40,535 bases of DNA from Candidatus Methylomirabilota bacterium (GCA_035315345.1 DATFYA010000072.1:1-40535), one strand, 5' to 3'. Shown: positions 1 through 7,635, numbered from the stretch's first letter. Made by a program: numbers and translations. The notes: generated by a model not told the origin, from the sequence alone.

Positions 1-7
1 CGAGCCG

Positions 8-535
8 GTGCCGTTCGCCTACAAGCACATGATGCGGAGCCGCCGCATCGGCCACGCGCGCCTGACCCGCATGGATCCCGCCTTCGCGGCCCGCTACGAC
101 GCGTGGAAGCGCGCCCGGCCGGTGGCGGGGCCGATCCCCGCCGAGTTCCTGGATCTCTTCGAGAAGCCGAGCATCGCGCACCTCTCCACCTTGATGCCGG
201 ACGGCACGCCCCAGGTGACGCCGGTGTGGGTGGACTACGACGGCCGTGACGTCCTGGTGAACTCGGCGGCGGGCCGGCGCAAGGACCTCAACATGACCGC
301 GCGCAAGGCGGTCGCGCTGGAGATCGCCGATCCCGACGATCCGAACCGCTACGTCGCGGTGCGGGGCACGGTGGTGGACATCACCGAGCACGGCGCGGAC
401 GCGCATCTCGACCGGCTGGCCCGCCGCTATCTCGGCCGCGACGGCTACCCGGATTCGTATCGCTTCCCGGGCGAGGTGCGGCGCATCTACCGTATCGCCC
501 CGGAGAAGGTCACCACCTGGGACCCGTTCGGATAA
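8..535 (+). CDS. PPOX-class (F420/FMN-dependent) split-barrel protein, start uncertain
   Basis: The segment from about residue 40 on (IPAEFLDLFEKPSIAHLSTL, then a PDGTPQVTPVWVDYDG motif) is typical of pyridoxamine-phosphate-oxidase-like split barrels of the F420-dependent type, about 130 residues long and ending in the usual VRRIYRI plus KVTTW strand. Such proteins bind FMN or F420 and reduce or sequester cofactors; the substrate is not readable here. Start choice is unclear: GTG at 8 and GTG at 122 (just before the PPOX domain) are both in frame, none has a clear ribosome site, and the frame is open to the left edge. The first 38 residues do not belong to the PPOX fold and faintly resemble a flavin monooxygenase tail, so the gene may be a fusion or start at 122. 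Ends 23 nt before the Rid gene. Confidence 0.8.
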   Translation: MPFAYKHMMRSRRIGHARLTRMDPAFAARYDAWKRARPVAGPIPAEFLDLFEKPSIAHLSTLMPDGTPQVTPVWVDYDGRDVLVNSAAGRRKDLNMTARKAVALEIADPDDPNRYVAVRGTVVDITEHGADAHLDRLARRYLGRDGYPDSYRFPGEVRRIYRIAPEKVTTWDPFG

Positions 536-558
536 CTCTCACCCGGAGGAGCCACGCC

Positions 559-966
559 ATGCCCAAGCTCACCCAGCCCATCAATCCGCCCACCCTCATG
601 AAGCCCGCGGGCTACTCCCACGGCTGGGAGGCGCAGGGCGGCAAGACGGTCTACATCGCGGGACAGGTCGCGACCGACCGCGAAGGTCACGTGGTGGGCC
701 CGGGCGACCTGGTCGCTCAGTTCCGCCAGGTGTGCGAGAACCTCAAGGCGGTGGTGATGGCGCGCGGCGGGCAACTGAACGACGTGCTCAAGCTCACGAT
801 CTACGTGCTCTCGAAGAACGACTACAAGGCCAAGACCCGTGAGATCGGCGGGGTCTACCGCGAGTACTTCGGTCGGCACTACCCGGCCACGACCCTGGTC
901 GAGGTCAAGGGCCTCTACGACGACGGCTGCCTGATCGAGATCGAAGGCGTCGCGGTCGTCGAGTGA
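559..966 (+). CDS. RidA/YjgF/UK114 family protein lacking the catalytic arginine
   Basis: The 135-residue protein has the usual Rid length and landmarks: [12 protein letters not shown] near residues 32-43, the LKLTIYVL strand at 78-84 and the C-terminal LIEIEGVAV. Rid proteins are cytosolic trimers; RidA itself hydrolyses reactive enamine/imine intermediates made by PLP enzymes. The arginine that binds the substrate carboxylate in RidA (Arg105 in the ARS of the PARSxVEV motif) is replaced here by threonine ([10 protein letters not shown]111), so this is probably one of the Rid subgroups without 2-aminoacrylate deaminase activity. The ATG has a GGAGGAG site 8 nt upstream. The stop codon overlaps a possible GTG start of the YbjQ remnant that follows. 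Confidence 0.88.
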   Translation: MPKLTQPINPPTLMKPAGYSHGWEAQGGKTVYIAGQVATDREGHVVGPGDLVAQFRQVCENLKAVVMARGGQLNDVLKLTIYVLSKNDYKAKTREIGGVYREYFGRHYPATTLVEVKGLYDDGCLIEIEGVAVVE

Positions 967-1100
967 GCGGAGCGAGCGCGCGGCCATGGCTCGGCGCCAA
1001 CGCGATCGTCTCCATGCGCTACGACGCCAACGAGGTGGGGGCCGGGGTCACCGAGGTGCTCGCCAACGGAATGGCGGTCGTCATCGAGCCCGACGGGTAG
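963..1100 (+). pseudogene. YbjQ/UPF0145 C-terminal remnant
   Basis: A 45-codon frame starts with a GTG that overlaps the ridA-family stop codon (GTGA) and ends at TAG 1098. After nine low-information residues it reads [19 protein letters not shown] and then [16 protein letters not shown]. This matches the last third of YbjQ/UPF0145 proteins, where LGANAVVGMRFD and a TEVxAYGTAVV strand are conserved. The N-terminal two thirds of that roughly 105-residue pentamer-forming family are absent, and neither upstream frame supplies them. It is best read as a deletion remnant fused to the end of the Rid gene's transcription unit; a translated micropeptide cannot be excluded. Homology is from pattern recognition only. 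Confidence 0.55.
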
Positions 1101-1104
1101 GCTC

Positions 1105-1132
1105 TTGCCCGCGCGGGCGACGGGACTATACT
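1105..1132 (+). promoter_or_regulatory. Candidate sigma70-type promoter for the nicotinamidase gene
   Basis: TTGCCC (1105-1110), a 16-bp spacer and TATACT (1127-1132) lie upstream of the gene at 1206. The -10 matches the consensus at five of six positions. Predicted transcription start is near 1139, giving a leader of about 65 nt that includes the GGGAGG ribosome site before ATG 1206. Unlike several other promoters here, this one predicts a conventional leader. Confidence 0.45.
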
Positions 1133-1205
1133 CACGCCCGAGAGCGGCCCATCCGGGCCGGCGAGGCACGCGGCGCCGCGAACGCGAGACAGGGAGGACG
1201 AGACC

Positions 1206-1925
1206 ATGCTGGGACGCCGGGACTTCCTCAGGCACACGGTGGCGGGCGCGGTCGCGATGTCGATGGCCTCCCGGGCCCACGCCCAGGCCGCCAAGATCAA
1301 GCCAGGTCCGCGCGACGTGCTCCTGGTCGTTGACGTGCAGAACGACTTCATCCCGGGGGGCGCCCTGCCGGTCAACGAGGGCGACGCGATCGTGCCCCTC
1401 ATCAACAAGCTGGCCGGTGGCTTCGAGCACGTGATCCTGACCCAGGACTGGCACACCCCGAGCCACGTCTCCTTCGCGTCCTCGCATCCCGGCAAGAAAC
1501 CGTTCGAGGCCGTTTCCCTCGAGTACGGCACGCAGGTGCTGTGGCCGGAGCACTGCGTGCAGGGCACGCCCGGCGCGGACTTCCACAAGGATCTCAAGAT
1601 CCCGCACGCCGAGCTGGTGATTCGCAAGGGCTACCGCAAGCATATGGACTCGTACTCCGCCTTCTTCGAGGCGGACGGCAAGACGACCACGGGGCTGTCC
1701 GGCTACATGAAGGATCGCGGCTTTCAGCAGGTATACCTGGTGGGGCTCGCCACCGACTTCTGCGTATGCTGGTCGGCGCTCGATGCCCGCAAGATAGGCC
1801 TCGGCGCCTCGGTGATCGAGGATGCCTGCCGCGGCATCGACACCGGCGGCTCGCTCGCCAAGGCCTGGGACCAGATGACCAAGGCGGGGGTCAAGCGGAT
1901 CCGCTCCGCCGACCTCGCGGTCTAG
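1206..1925 (+). CDS. pncA: Nicotinamidase/pyrazinamidase with twin-arginine signal
   Basis: This is an isochorismatase-fold amidase that converts nicotinamide to nicotinate plus ammonia. The triad is visible: D43 (VVDVQNDF), K141 (VIRKG) and C186 (ATDFCV). The metal-binding set D81, H83 and H94 sits around TQDWHTPSHVSF and SSHP. WPEHCVQGT and the SYSAFFEADG segment are typical of PncA. The first 28 residues are unusual: RRDFL at 4-8 followed by a hydrophobic stretch and an AHA cleavage site near 26, which is a twin-arginine export signal. Most PncA proteins are cytosolic, so this one is predicted to act in the periplasm on external nicotinamide. ATG 1206 follows AGGGAGGACGAGACC. A glutamine-dependent NAD synthetase, the later step of the same salvage route, is at 19428-21152. 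Confidence 0.92.
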   Translation: MLGRRDFLRHTVAGAVAMSMASRAHAQAAKIKPGPRDVLLVVDVQNDFIPGGALPVNEGDAIVPLINKLAGGFEHVILTQDWHTPSHVSFASSHPGKKPFEAVSLEYGTQVLWPEHCVQGTPGADFHKDLKIPHAELVIRKGYRKHMDSYSAFFEADGKTTTGLSGYMKDRGFQQVYLVGLATDFCVCWSALDARKIGLGASVIEDACRGIDTGGSLAKAWDQMTKAGVKRIRSADLAV

Positions 1926-1931
1926 TCGGTC

Positions 1932-1994
1932 GTGACCCGCCGCCGGGCGGCAGTCGGGGCGCTCCTGGCGGCCGTGGTCGCCGGCGCCGGGTGA
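1932..1994 (+). other. Tiny signal-peptide-like open frame before the acyltransferase
   Basis: GTG 1932 opens a 20-codon frame (VTRRRAAVGALLAAVVAGAG) whose TGA overlaps the next ATG as TGATG. It has a basic start and a hydrophobic core like the beginning of a lipoprotein or secreted protein, then stops. It may be a leader peptide that couples translation to the acyltransferase, a decayed gene start, or chance; no clear ribosome site precedes it. Confidence 0.2.
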
Positions 1995-3400
1995 TGACCA
2001 CCGAGATCCGGACGAGTGCTCGACGGGAGCCCGGTGACCGGTTCTACGCGATCGTCCGGCTGCTTGGGCGGTTTTGGATCTGGTTCTTCTTCAAGCATGT
2101 CGAGGTCGCCCGGGCCGAGCGGGTGCCGCCCGACGGCCCCGTCCTCCTCTGCATCAACCACCCGAACAACCTGATCGACTCCCTGCTCGTCGGTGGCGTC
2201 CTCCACCGGGAAGTCCACTACCTCGCCACCGCCGCCCTGTTCCGCAACCCGCTGGTGGGCCGCTTCCTGACCGCGTGCGGAGCGATTCCGGTCTACCGAA
2301 AGCAGGACGATCCGACCCGGATGGAGCGGAACACCGACGCGTTCGCGGCGTGCTTCCGCGCGCTGGAAGGCGGCGGCGTCATCGGCATCTATCCCGAGGG
2401 CACCACGCACTCGGAGAGCCGCGTGCAGCGCATCAAGACGGGGGCCGCCCGGATCGCGCTCGAGTACGAGTCGTCGCGCCGCGGCCGGCCCCTGGCCCTG
2501 GTCCCGGTGGGGCTCAACTTCGAGGCCCGCAAGTCCTTCGGCGGCCATGTTCGGGTCTCGTTCGGCGAGCCGATCTCGCTGCCCGCCTATGCGAGCGCCT
2601 ACCGCGACGATGCGGTCAAGGCCGTGGAGGCGTTGACCACCGCGATCCAGCACGGCATGGAGGCCGAGGTGCTCCACGTCGCCCGGCCGGAGCGGCAGGA
2701 TCTGATCCGCGCGGTGGAGCAGATCTACAGCGCCGATCTCATCCGCGAGCTGCAGCGGGAGCGCGGGCTCGGCACGCGCCAGATCGACCCGCTGCGCCTC
2801 TCGCGGACCATCGCCAACGCGGTGGCCCACTTCGAGCAGCGCGATCCCGCGCGCGTGGACCGCCTGTGCGCCGCGCTGCAGCGCTATCGGGCGATGCTGG
2901 CGGCCCACCAGGTGCGAGACCAGGCGGTGCGCGCTCGCGCGGAGCGGGTCCCCGGCACACGACTGCGGCGCTCCTGGGAGGCCTCGCTGGGTCTGCCGCT
3001 CTTCGCCTACGGCCTTCTGGTCAATGCCCTGCCCTACCTGCTGCCGCGCTGGCTCGCCCGCCGCACCGCACGCAAGGAGACTGACTACGCCACCACGCGG
3101 CTCCTCGCGAGCATCCTCGCCTTCCCGCTCTTCTGGGCGCTGGAAGTGTGGGTGGTGTGGCGACTCACGAGCCTCGGCTGGGCCGTTCTCTTCGCGCTCT
3201 CCCTGCCGATGTCCGGCCTCCTCGCCTATCGGTACCTGCGTGGCGTGGGCCGGCTGCGGAGCCAGCTCCGCTTCGGCTGGCTCGCCCTGACCCATCGCCA
3301 GTCGGCCGCGCGCCTGCTCGCCGAGCGGCGCGCGCTGGTCTCAGAGCTGGAGCGAGCCAAGGAGGAGTACCTGGCCGCGACGCACGGGAGCAGCTTTTGA
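1994..3400 (+). CDS. PlsC/LPLAT-family acyltransferase with C-terminal membrane segments
   Basis: A 468-residue acyl transferase of the lysophosphatidate/glycerol-3-phosphate acyltransferase superfamily. The catalytic motif is INHPNNLID (H56, D62), with five residues between His and Asp instead of the usual four. That spacing and the HPN start are typical of the group that includes the fungal glycerol-3-phosphate acyltransferases Sct1/Gpt2. The acceptor-binding motif YPEGTTHS is at 133-140. After a helical middle region the C-terminal part has hydrophobic stretches (around LPLFAYGLLVNALPYLLP and LLASILAFPLFWALEVW onward), so it should be an inner-membrane enzyme of phospholipid synthesis or remodelling. 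Start chosen at ATG 1994 (GTG 1991 also possible), where the family sequence begins. The frame continues upstream only as an overlap with pncA. Its TGA overlaps the next start. Confidence 0.82.
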   Translation: MTTEIRTSARREPGDRFYAIVRLLGRFWIWFFFKHVEVARAERVPPDGPVLLCINHPNNLIDSLLVGGVLHREVHYLATAALFRNPLVGRFLTACGAIPVYRKQDDPTRMERNTDAFAACFRALEGGGVIGIYPEGTTHSESRVQRIKTGAARIALEYESSRRGRPLALVPVGLNFEARKSFGGHVRVSFGEPISLPAYASAYRDDAVKAVEALTTAIQHGMEAEVLHVARPERQDLIRAVEQIYSADLIRELQRERGLGTRQIDPLRLSRTIANAVAHFEQRDPARVDRLCAALQRYRAMLAAHQVRDQAVRARAERVPGTRLRRSWEASLGLPLFAYGLLVNALPYLLPRWLARRTARKETDYATTRLLASILAFPLFWALEVWVVWRLTSLGWAVLFALSLPMSGLLAYRYLRGVGRLRSQLRFGWLALTHRQSAARLLAERRALVSELERAKEEYLAATHGSSF

Positions 3401-4317
3401 GCATCCTCAGGCTCGAAGAGCTGTCCACCCCGCAGCTGGACGCGCTCGACCGGGGGCGCACCGTGGTGATCTTGACCGTGAGCCCGCTGGAGACCCACGG
3501 CCCGCACCTGCCGCTCGGCGTCGACGCCTTCACCGCCCGCCACTTCGCCGAAGCGGTCGCCGAGCGCGTGGTGGCCACGCGTCCGGGATGGTCGGCGGTG
3601 CTCGCCCCGACGCTGCATCTGGGCTCATTCACCTTCGACACGGTCGGCACGGTGACGGTCCGGCAGCGGGTGGTGCGCGATGCGGTCGTCGACTACGGGC
3701 GCGCGCTCGCCCGCGCCGGCTTCCGGCACGTGCTCGTCTCGAACGGCCACGGCGGGCCGGGCCACCTGGTCGCATTGGAGGAGGCTGCGGCCATCGTGTC
3801 GCGCCGCCACTCGATCATGATGGCGTCCTTCACCGGCCATCTGGCGTGGGAGTTCCTGCGGGGCCGCCTGCTGCCCCGCATCGAGGCCGGTCTGGGCCGC
3901 CCCCTCTCCGCCCGGGAGCGCCAGGCATTCTCCGAGGATGCGCACGGCGGCTGGTGGGAGACTTCCATCATGCTCGTCCTGCGTCCCGATCTGGTGGACG
4001 AGGGATACCGCCGGCTCCCCGCCGCGCGCTATTCCCTCGCCGAGCGCCTCGTGCCCAACTATCCTTTGCGCAACGGCGGGGCGGGCTACGTGGGACACCC
4101 GGCTCTCGCCGACCCCGCGTTCGCGCGGGTCACGACCGAGGTGCTGATGAGCGAGGCCATGACCGTGGTGGACGGCCTGCTCGACGGACGCCTTCGTCCC
4201 TCGCAGCGGCGGTCCCCGTTCTTCGCCATCCCGTTCTTCCGCACCAACTTCCGGCGGATGGCGGGCGCGATCGGGGCGGCCGCGGCCGTGCTGGCCGGCT
4301 GGTGGATCTTCCGCTGA
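3397..4317 (+). CDS. Creatininase-family amidohydrolase with C-terminal hydrophobic tail
   Basis: 306 residues from TTG 3397, which overlaps the acyltransferase stop (TTGA). Metal-site motifs of the creatininase/MftE/ArfB family are present: PLETHGPHLPLGVD (E32, H34, H37, D43), SNGHGG (H118) and DAHGGWWETS (E188). These enzymes hydrolyse cyclic or linear amides with a dinuclear metal centre; members act on creatinine, a flavin precursor formamide or the mycofactocin peptide. The specific substrate is not readable. A hydrophobic segment at the extreme C terminus (MAGAIGAAAAVLAGWWIF) is unusual for the family and suggests membrane anchoring near the acyltransferase made from the same message. 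The TTG start is chosen because no ATG or GTG lies ahead of the first conserved strand at residue 23. Confidence 0.85.
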   Translation: MSILRLEELSTPQLDALDRGRTVVILTVSPLETHGPHLPLGVDAFTARHFAEAVAERVVATRPGWSAVLAPTLHLGSFTFDTVGTVTVRQRVVRDAVVDYGRALARAGFRHVLVSNGHGGPGHLVALEEAAAIVSRRHSIMMASFTGHLAWEFLRGRLLPRIEAGLGRPLSARERQAFSEDAHGGWWETSIMLVLRPDLVDEGYRRLPAARYSLAERLVPNYPLRNGGAGYVGHPALADPAFARVTTEVLMSEAMTVVDGLLDGRLRPSQRRSPFFAIPFFRTNFRRMAGAIGAAAAVLAGWWIFR

Positions 4318-4331
4318 CAAAGGAGACGACC

Positions 4332-4577
4332 ATGAAGGCGTACGTGCTGATCGAGACCGCGGCGGGCAAGACCAAGAACGTGAAGAAGTCGCTGACCAAG
4401 ATCAAGAGCCCGAGGGCCACGGTGGCCGCGATGGACGCGGTCACCGGGCCCTACGACTTCATCGCGGTGGTGGACGGCCAGTCCCTCGACGCGATCGGCA
4501 GCCTCGTGACCGACGCCATCGGCGTCATCGACGGGGTGACCCGCACCACCACCTGCGTGGCGGTGACCGTCGGCTAG
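4332..4577 (+). CDS. Stand-alone Lrp/AsnC ligand-binding (RAM) domain protein
   Basis: 81 residues with the alpha-beta pattern of the Lrp/AsnC effector domain: AYVLIETAAGKTKNVKKSL, then VTGPYDFIAVVDG and a final TTTCVAVTV strand. There is no helix-turn-helix. Such single RAM domains form oligomers and bind amino acids or other small ligands. ATG 4332 follows AAAGGAGA. It lies 14 nt after the creatininase-family gene and is probably co-transcribed with it. What it senses cannot be said. Confidence 0.85.
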   Translation: MKAYVLIETAAGKTKNVKKSLTKIKSPRATVAAMDAVTGPYDFIAVVDGQSLDAIGSLVTDAIGVIDGVTRTTTCVAVTVG

Positions 4578-4646
4578 CCCGAGCATGGTCGGGCGCCACC
4601 GAATGCGAGCCGAGCGGATCGGTCACCCGATGGCCGGGGGAGCGCC

Positions 4647-5642
4647 ATGACTTCCGCGAGCCATCCCGGGCCGGTCGTCGCGTGCGCGGCCTACGCGGGC
4701 GGCTACCGCGTGGCCAACGTGGCGCTCGACGACATCAGCGAGGTCATCAAGCAGGACGACCGCTTCGTGTGGATCGGCCTCTACGAGCCCGACGAGGCCT
4801 TGCTCCGCCAGGTCCAGGCCGAGTTCGGCCTGCACGACCTCGCCATCGAGGACGCGCACCTGGCCCACCAGCGGCCGAAGCTGGAGCGCTACGGCGACGC
4901 GCTCTTCATCGCGCTGCGGACCGCGCAGCCGGACCGGGAGCACCGCCGCATCGCGTTCGGCGAGACCCACCTCTTCGTGGGCGCGCGCTACGTGGTCTCG
5001 GTCCGCCACGGCGCGTCCCTCTCGTACGCCGACGTGCGCGCGCGGTGCGAGGCCACGCCCCACCTGCTCGCCAAGGGCCCCGCGTTCGTGCTGCACGCGA
5101 TCATGGACTTCGTGGTCGACCAGTACTTCCCGATCGTGGACGCCTTCGAGGACGACCTGGAGGTCCTCGAGGATGACATCTTCAACGAGCGGATCAGCCG
5201 GGAGACCACCATGCGCATCTACACCCTCAAGCGCGACCTGCTCGAGGTCAAGCGCGGGGTCTCTCCGCTCGTCGACATGTGCAACCGTCTCATGCGACCC
5301 GGCATCGACCTGATCCCGGAGGACGCGACCCCCTACTTCCGCGATGTCTACGATCACGCGGTCCGGATCAACGAGAAGGTGGACAACCTCCGCGAGCTGC
5401 TGTCCACCGCGCTCGAGGCCAACCTGTCGCTGACCACCATCGCGCAGAACGAGGCCACCAAGCGGATCACCGGCTGGGCCGCCATCTTCGCGGTGCCCAC
5501 CATGATCGCCGGCGTCTACGGCATGAACTTCAGGTTCATGCCCGAGCTGGAATGGCGCTACGGCTATCCGATGGTGATGGTGGTCACGGTGGGCCTGTGT
5601 GGCCTGCTGTACTACCGCTTCAAGCGCGCCGGCTGGCTCTGA
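4647..5642 (+). CDS. corA: Magnesium/cobalt transporter CorA
   Basis: A 331-residue CorA-type divalent-cation channel of the inner membrane. The N-terminal cytoplasmic alpha/beta domain (including WIGLYEPDEALLRQVQAEF) leads into a long helix. The first membrane helix (about 273-291) ends in the selectivity signature YGMNF at 291-295, followed by the loop MPELEWRYGYP and a second helix (about 305-323). The short basic C terminus KRAGWL is usual for the family. ATG 4647 follows a GGGGGAG site. The gene sits 69 nt from the RAM-domain gene and 17 nt before the epimerase gene. Mg2+ versus Co2+/Ni2+ preference is not readable. Confidence 0.93.
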   Translation: MTSASHPGPVVACAAYAGGYRVANVALDDISEVIKQDDRFVWIGLYEPDEALLRQVQAEFGLHDLAIEDAHLAHQRPKLERYGDALFIALRTAQPDREHRRIAFGETHLFVGARYVVSVRHGASLSYADVRARCEATPHLLAKGPAFVLHAIMDFVVDQYFPIVDAFEDDLEVLEDDIFNERISRETTMRIYTLKRDLLEVKRGVSPLVDMCNRLMRPGIDLIPEDATPYFRDVYDHAVRINEKVDNLRELLSTALEANLSLTTIAQNEATKRITGWAAIFAVPTMIAGVYGMNFRFMPELEWRYGYPMVMVVTVGLCGLLYYRFKRAGWL

Positions 5643-5648
5643 TAGAAT
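5643..5648 (+). promoter_or_regulatory. Candidate -10 hexamer for the epimerase gene
   Basis: TAGAAT at 5643-5648 (five of six consensus positions) ends 11 nt before ATG 5660. A weak -35, TTCAAG at 5619-5624, is 18 bp upstream. If used, the message would start about 4-5 nt before the ATG. It also overlaps the end of corA, so read-through from corA is equally possible. Confidence 0.3.
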
Positions 5649-5659
5649 CGCCCGCGGTC

Positions 5660-6628
5660 ATGCGCGCGCTCGTGATGGGCGGCACCGAGTTCATCAGCCT
5701 CCACCTGCTGCAGGCGCTGCGCCGGCGCGGGCACGAGACCACCGTGTTCAATCGCGGGCGGAATCCGGAGCGGCTGCCCGCCGGGGTGTCGCGCATCACC
5801 GGCGACCGGAAGGATCACCCCGGCCTCCGGGAGCGCCTGCGCGGCCAGCGCTTCGACGGGGTGTTCGACGTGACCTACGCCCCGACCCTTCCCGAGGACG
5901 TGGCCGCGCTGCTCGACGCCCTCGAGGGCTCGCCCCACGTGGTCTTCGTGTCCACCGCCCGCGTCTACGATCACCACCTGCCGATTCCCTACTCGGAGGA
6001 GACGCCGCGCGGCCTCTACTGGGGCGACTACGCTCGCCACAAGATCGGTGGCGAGGACGCCCTCTTCGAGCGGCACCGCGACCGGGGCCTGCCGGTGACG
6101 GTGGTGCGGCCGACCCACGTCATGGGCCCGCTCAACACGCGCAACAACGAAGCCTTCTTCATGGACCGCATCCATCGCGGGCGGCCGGTGCTGGTGCCGG
6201 GGCACGGCGGCTGGCTCCGTCAGTTCGGCCACGTCGAGGACCTCGCGGAGGTGATGGCCGCGATGCTGGGTGACGGCCGGACGTACGGGCAGGCCTACAA
6301 CGTCATGGGCGAGGACGTGATCAGCCAGGTCGGCTTCGTGGAGCTGATCGCCGAGGTGGTCGGCCGGCCGGTGACCCTCCGCCACTTCGACCCCGCGCTG
6401 CTCAAGAGCTTCGACAAGCCGGGGCCGGTCTTCGGGCAGAACCTCGTGTACGACTGTCACGCCGTGCACACCACCACCAAGCTGCGGGCCACCCTGGGCC
6501 TCCGTCCGCGCTACACGCTGCACGCCGGGCTCGCCCAGACGTGGGACTGGTATCGCGCCCAGGGCCTCACCGCGCGGCCGGTCGACTTCTCGTTCGAGGA
6601 CGAGCTCCTCTCCAAGATCGGCGCGTGA
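5660..6628 (+). CDS. NAD-dependent epimerase/dehydratase (extended SDR)
   Basis: 322 residues from ATG 5660. The Rossmann start ALVMGGTEFIS replaces the usual GATGFIG, a variant frequent in extended SDRs related to mRNA-binding/isoflavone-reductase-like epimerases. The catalytic YxxxK is Y124/K128 (DYARHK), and VFVSTARVYD carries the active-site serine/threonine strand. PTHVMGP and the later QFGHVEDLAEVM are typical sugar-nucleotide-epimerase landmarks. It probably acts on a nucleotide sugar or similar substrate; the exact one is unknown. Its TGA overlaps the following GTG by 4 nt (GTGA), so the two genes are translationally coupled. Confidence 0.85.
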   Translation: MRALVMGGTEFISLHLLQALRRRGHETTVFNRGRNPERLPAGVSRITGDRKDHPGLRERLRGQRFDGVFDVTYAPTLPEDVAALLDALEGSPHVVFVSTARVYDHHLPIPYSEETPRGLYWGDYARHKIGGEDALFERHRDRGLPVTVVRPTHVMGPLNTRNNEAFFMDRIHRGRPVLVPGHGGWLRQFGHVEDLAEVMAAMLGDGRTYGQAYNVMGEDVISQVGFVELIAEVVGRPVTLRHFDPALLKSFDKPGPVFGQNLVYDCHAVHTTTKLRATLGLRPRYTLHAGLAQTWDWYRAQGLTARPVDFSFEDELLSKIGA

Positions 6629-7569
6629 CCCGCGGCATCCTCGTCTACTACCCCCAGGCGGGAGAGGCGCGCGCGTACGCCGATCTGATCCGCCTGCCGT
6701 CGCGGTCCTTCTCGGTCCACGTGGCCTCGACGCCGGAGGAGGCCGAGGGCCCCGCGGTCGAGGCCGAGATCTTCTACTGCTGGGGGCTGCCGCCCCGCTT
6801 CCTCGGCCAGGCGAAGCGGCTGCGCTGGATCCAATGCATGGGCGCCGGCGTCGAGCGCCTGCTCGTGCCGGAGCTGCCCGCGGACGTGCGTGTCACGCGC
6901 GCGGCCGGGATCTTCGGGCCGTGGATGGCCGAGTACAGCGTCGGCTGGTGCCTCTGGGTGACGCAGCGGATGAAGGGGTTCCTGGCGAGCCAGCGCGCCC
7001 GGCGGTGGGAGCCGATCGATCCCATCCCGCTCCGAGGCCAGACCCTGTGCGTGGTGGGGCTGGGCGACATCGGCCGCCACGTCGCGCGCGCCGGCCGCGC
7101 CCTCGGCATGCGGGTGATCGGCGTCACCCGCAGCGGACGCAGGACGCGCGAGGCCGAGCGCGTCTACCGGACCGCCGCGCGGCGGTCCGCGCTGGCCCGC
7201 GCCGACTTCGTGGTGCTCACCCTGCCCTTGAGCGACGCGACGCGCGGGCTGCTGGGCGCCGCCGAGCTGGGCGCGATGAAGGCGTCGGCGTGGCTGATCA
7301 ACGTCGCCCGCGGCCCCATCGTGGATGAGGCGGCCCTGCTGGCCGCGCTGCGGGGCGGCCGCCTGGGCGGCGCCGTGCTCGACGTCTTCGACACCGAGCC
7401 GCTGCCGCCCGCCCATCCGTTCTGGGGGATGGACAACGTGGTGGTGACACCGCACATCTCGGGCCCGAGCACCCCGCGCGAGATCGGGCCGATCTTCGCC
7501 GACAACCTCCGTCGCTACGTCGCCGGACGCCCGCTCCGCTACCAGGTCGACCGCCCCCGCGGCTATTAA
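6625..7569 (+). CDS. D-isomer-specific 2-hydroxyacid dehydrogenase
   Basis: 314 residues from GTG 6625. NAD(P)-binding GLGDIG is at 145-150. The catalytic set is R229 (NVARG), E258 (DTEPLP) and H277 (TPHISG), and PIVDEAALLAAL follows the arginine as usual. The N-terminal catalytic half is short and divergent, as in the GhrA-like group. It reversibly reduces a 2-oxoacid such as glyoxylate or hydroxypyruvate; the true substrate is not known. Alternative upstream starts would lie inside the epimerase gene, and GTG 6625 sits right at the first beta strand. It ends the plus-strand operon; a hairpin-forming repeat follows at 7581. Confidence 0.88.
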   Translation: MTRGILVYYPQAGEARAYADLIRLPSRSFSVHVASTPEEAEGPAVEAEIFYCWGLPPRFLGQAKRLRWIQCMGAGVERLLVPELPADVRVTRAAGIFGPWMAEYSVGWCLWVTQRMKGFLASQRARRWEPIDPIPLRGQTLCVVGLGDIGRHVARAGRALGMRVIGVTRSGRRTREAERVYRTAARRSALARADFVVLTLPLSDATRGLLGAAELGAMKASAWLINVARGPIVDEAALLAALRGGRLGGAVLDVFDTEPLPPAHPFWGMDNVVVTPHISGPSTPREIGPIFADNLRRYVAGRPLRYQVDRPRGY

Positions 7570-7580
7570 AGGTTGTCAAC

Positions 7581-7624
7581 CTCTCCCCCTCTCCCCTCAG
7601 GGGAGAGGGCAGGGTGAGGGGCGG
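7581..7624 (+). repeat. Dispersed GC-rich palindromic repeat, copy 1
   Basis: Begins with an 18-bp C/T-rich block (7581-7598) and ends with GGGTGAGGGGCGG. A 10-bp stem (7587-7596 with 7600-7609) with a TCA loop can form. It lies between two convergent genes and may end transcription in both directions, although no T tract follows. The outer blocks recur at 10433-10465 in the same orientation. Confidence 0.6.
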
Positions 7625-7635
7625 TGCGAGCGGCG

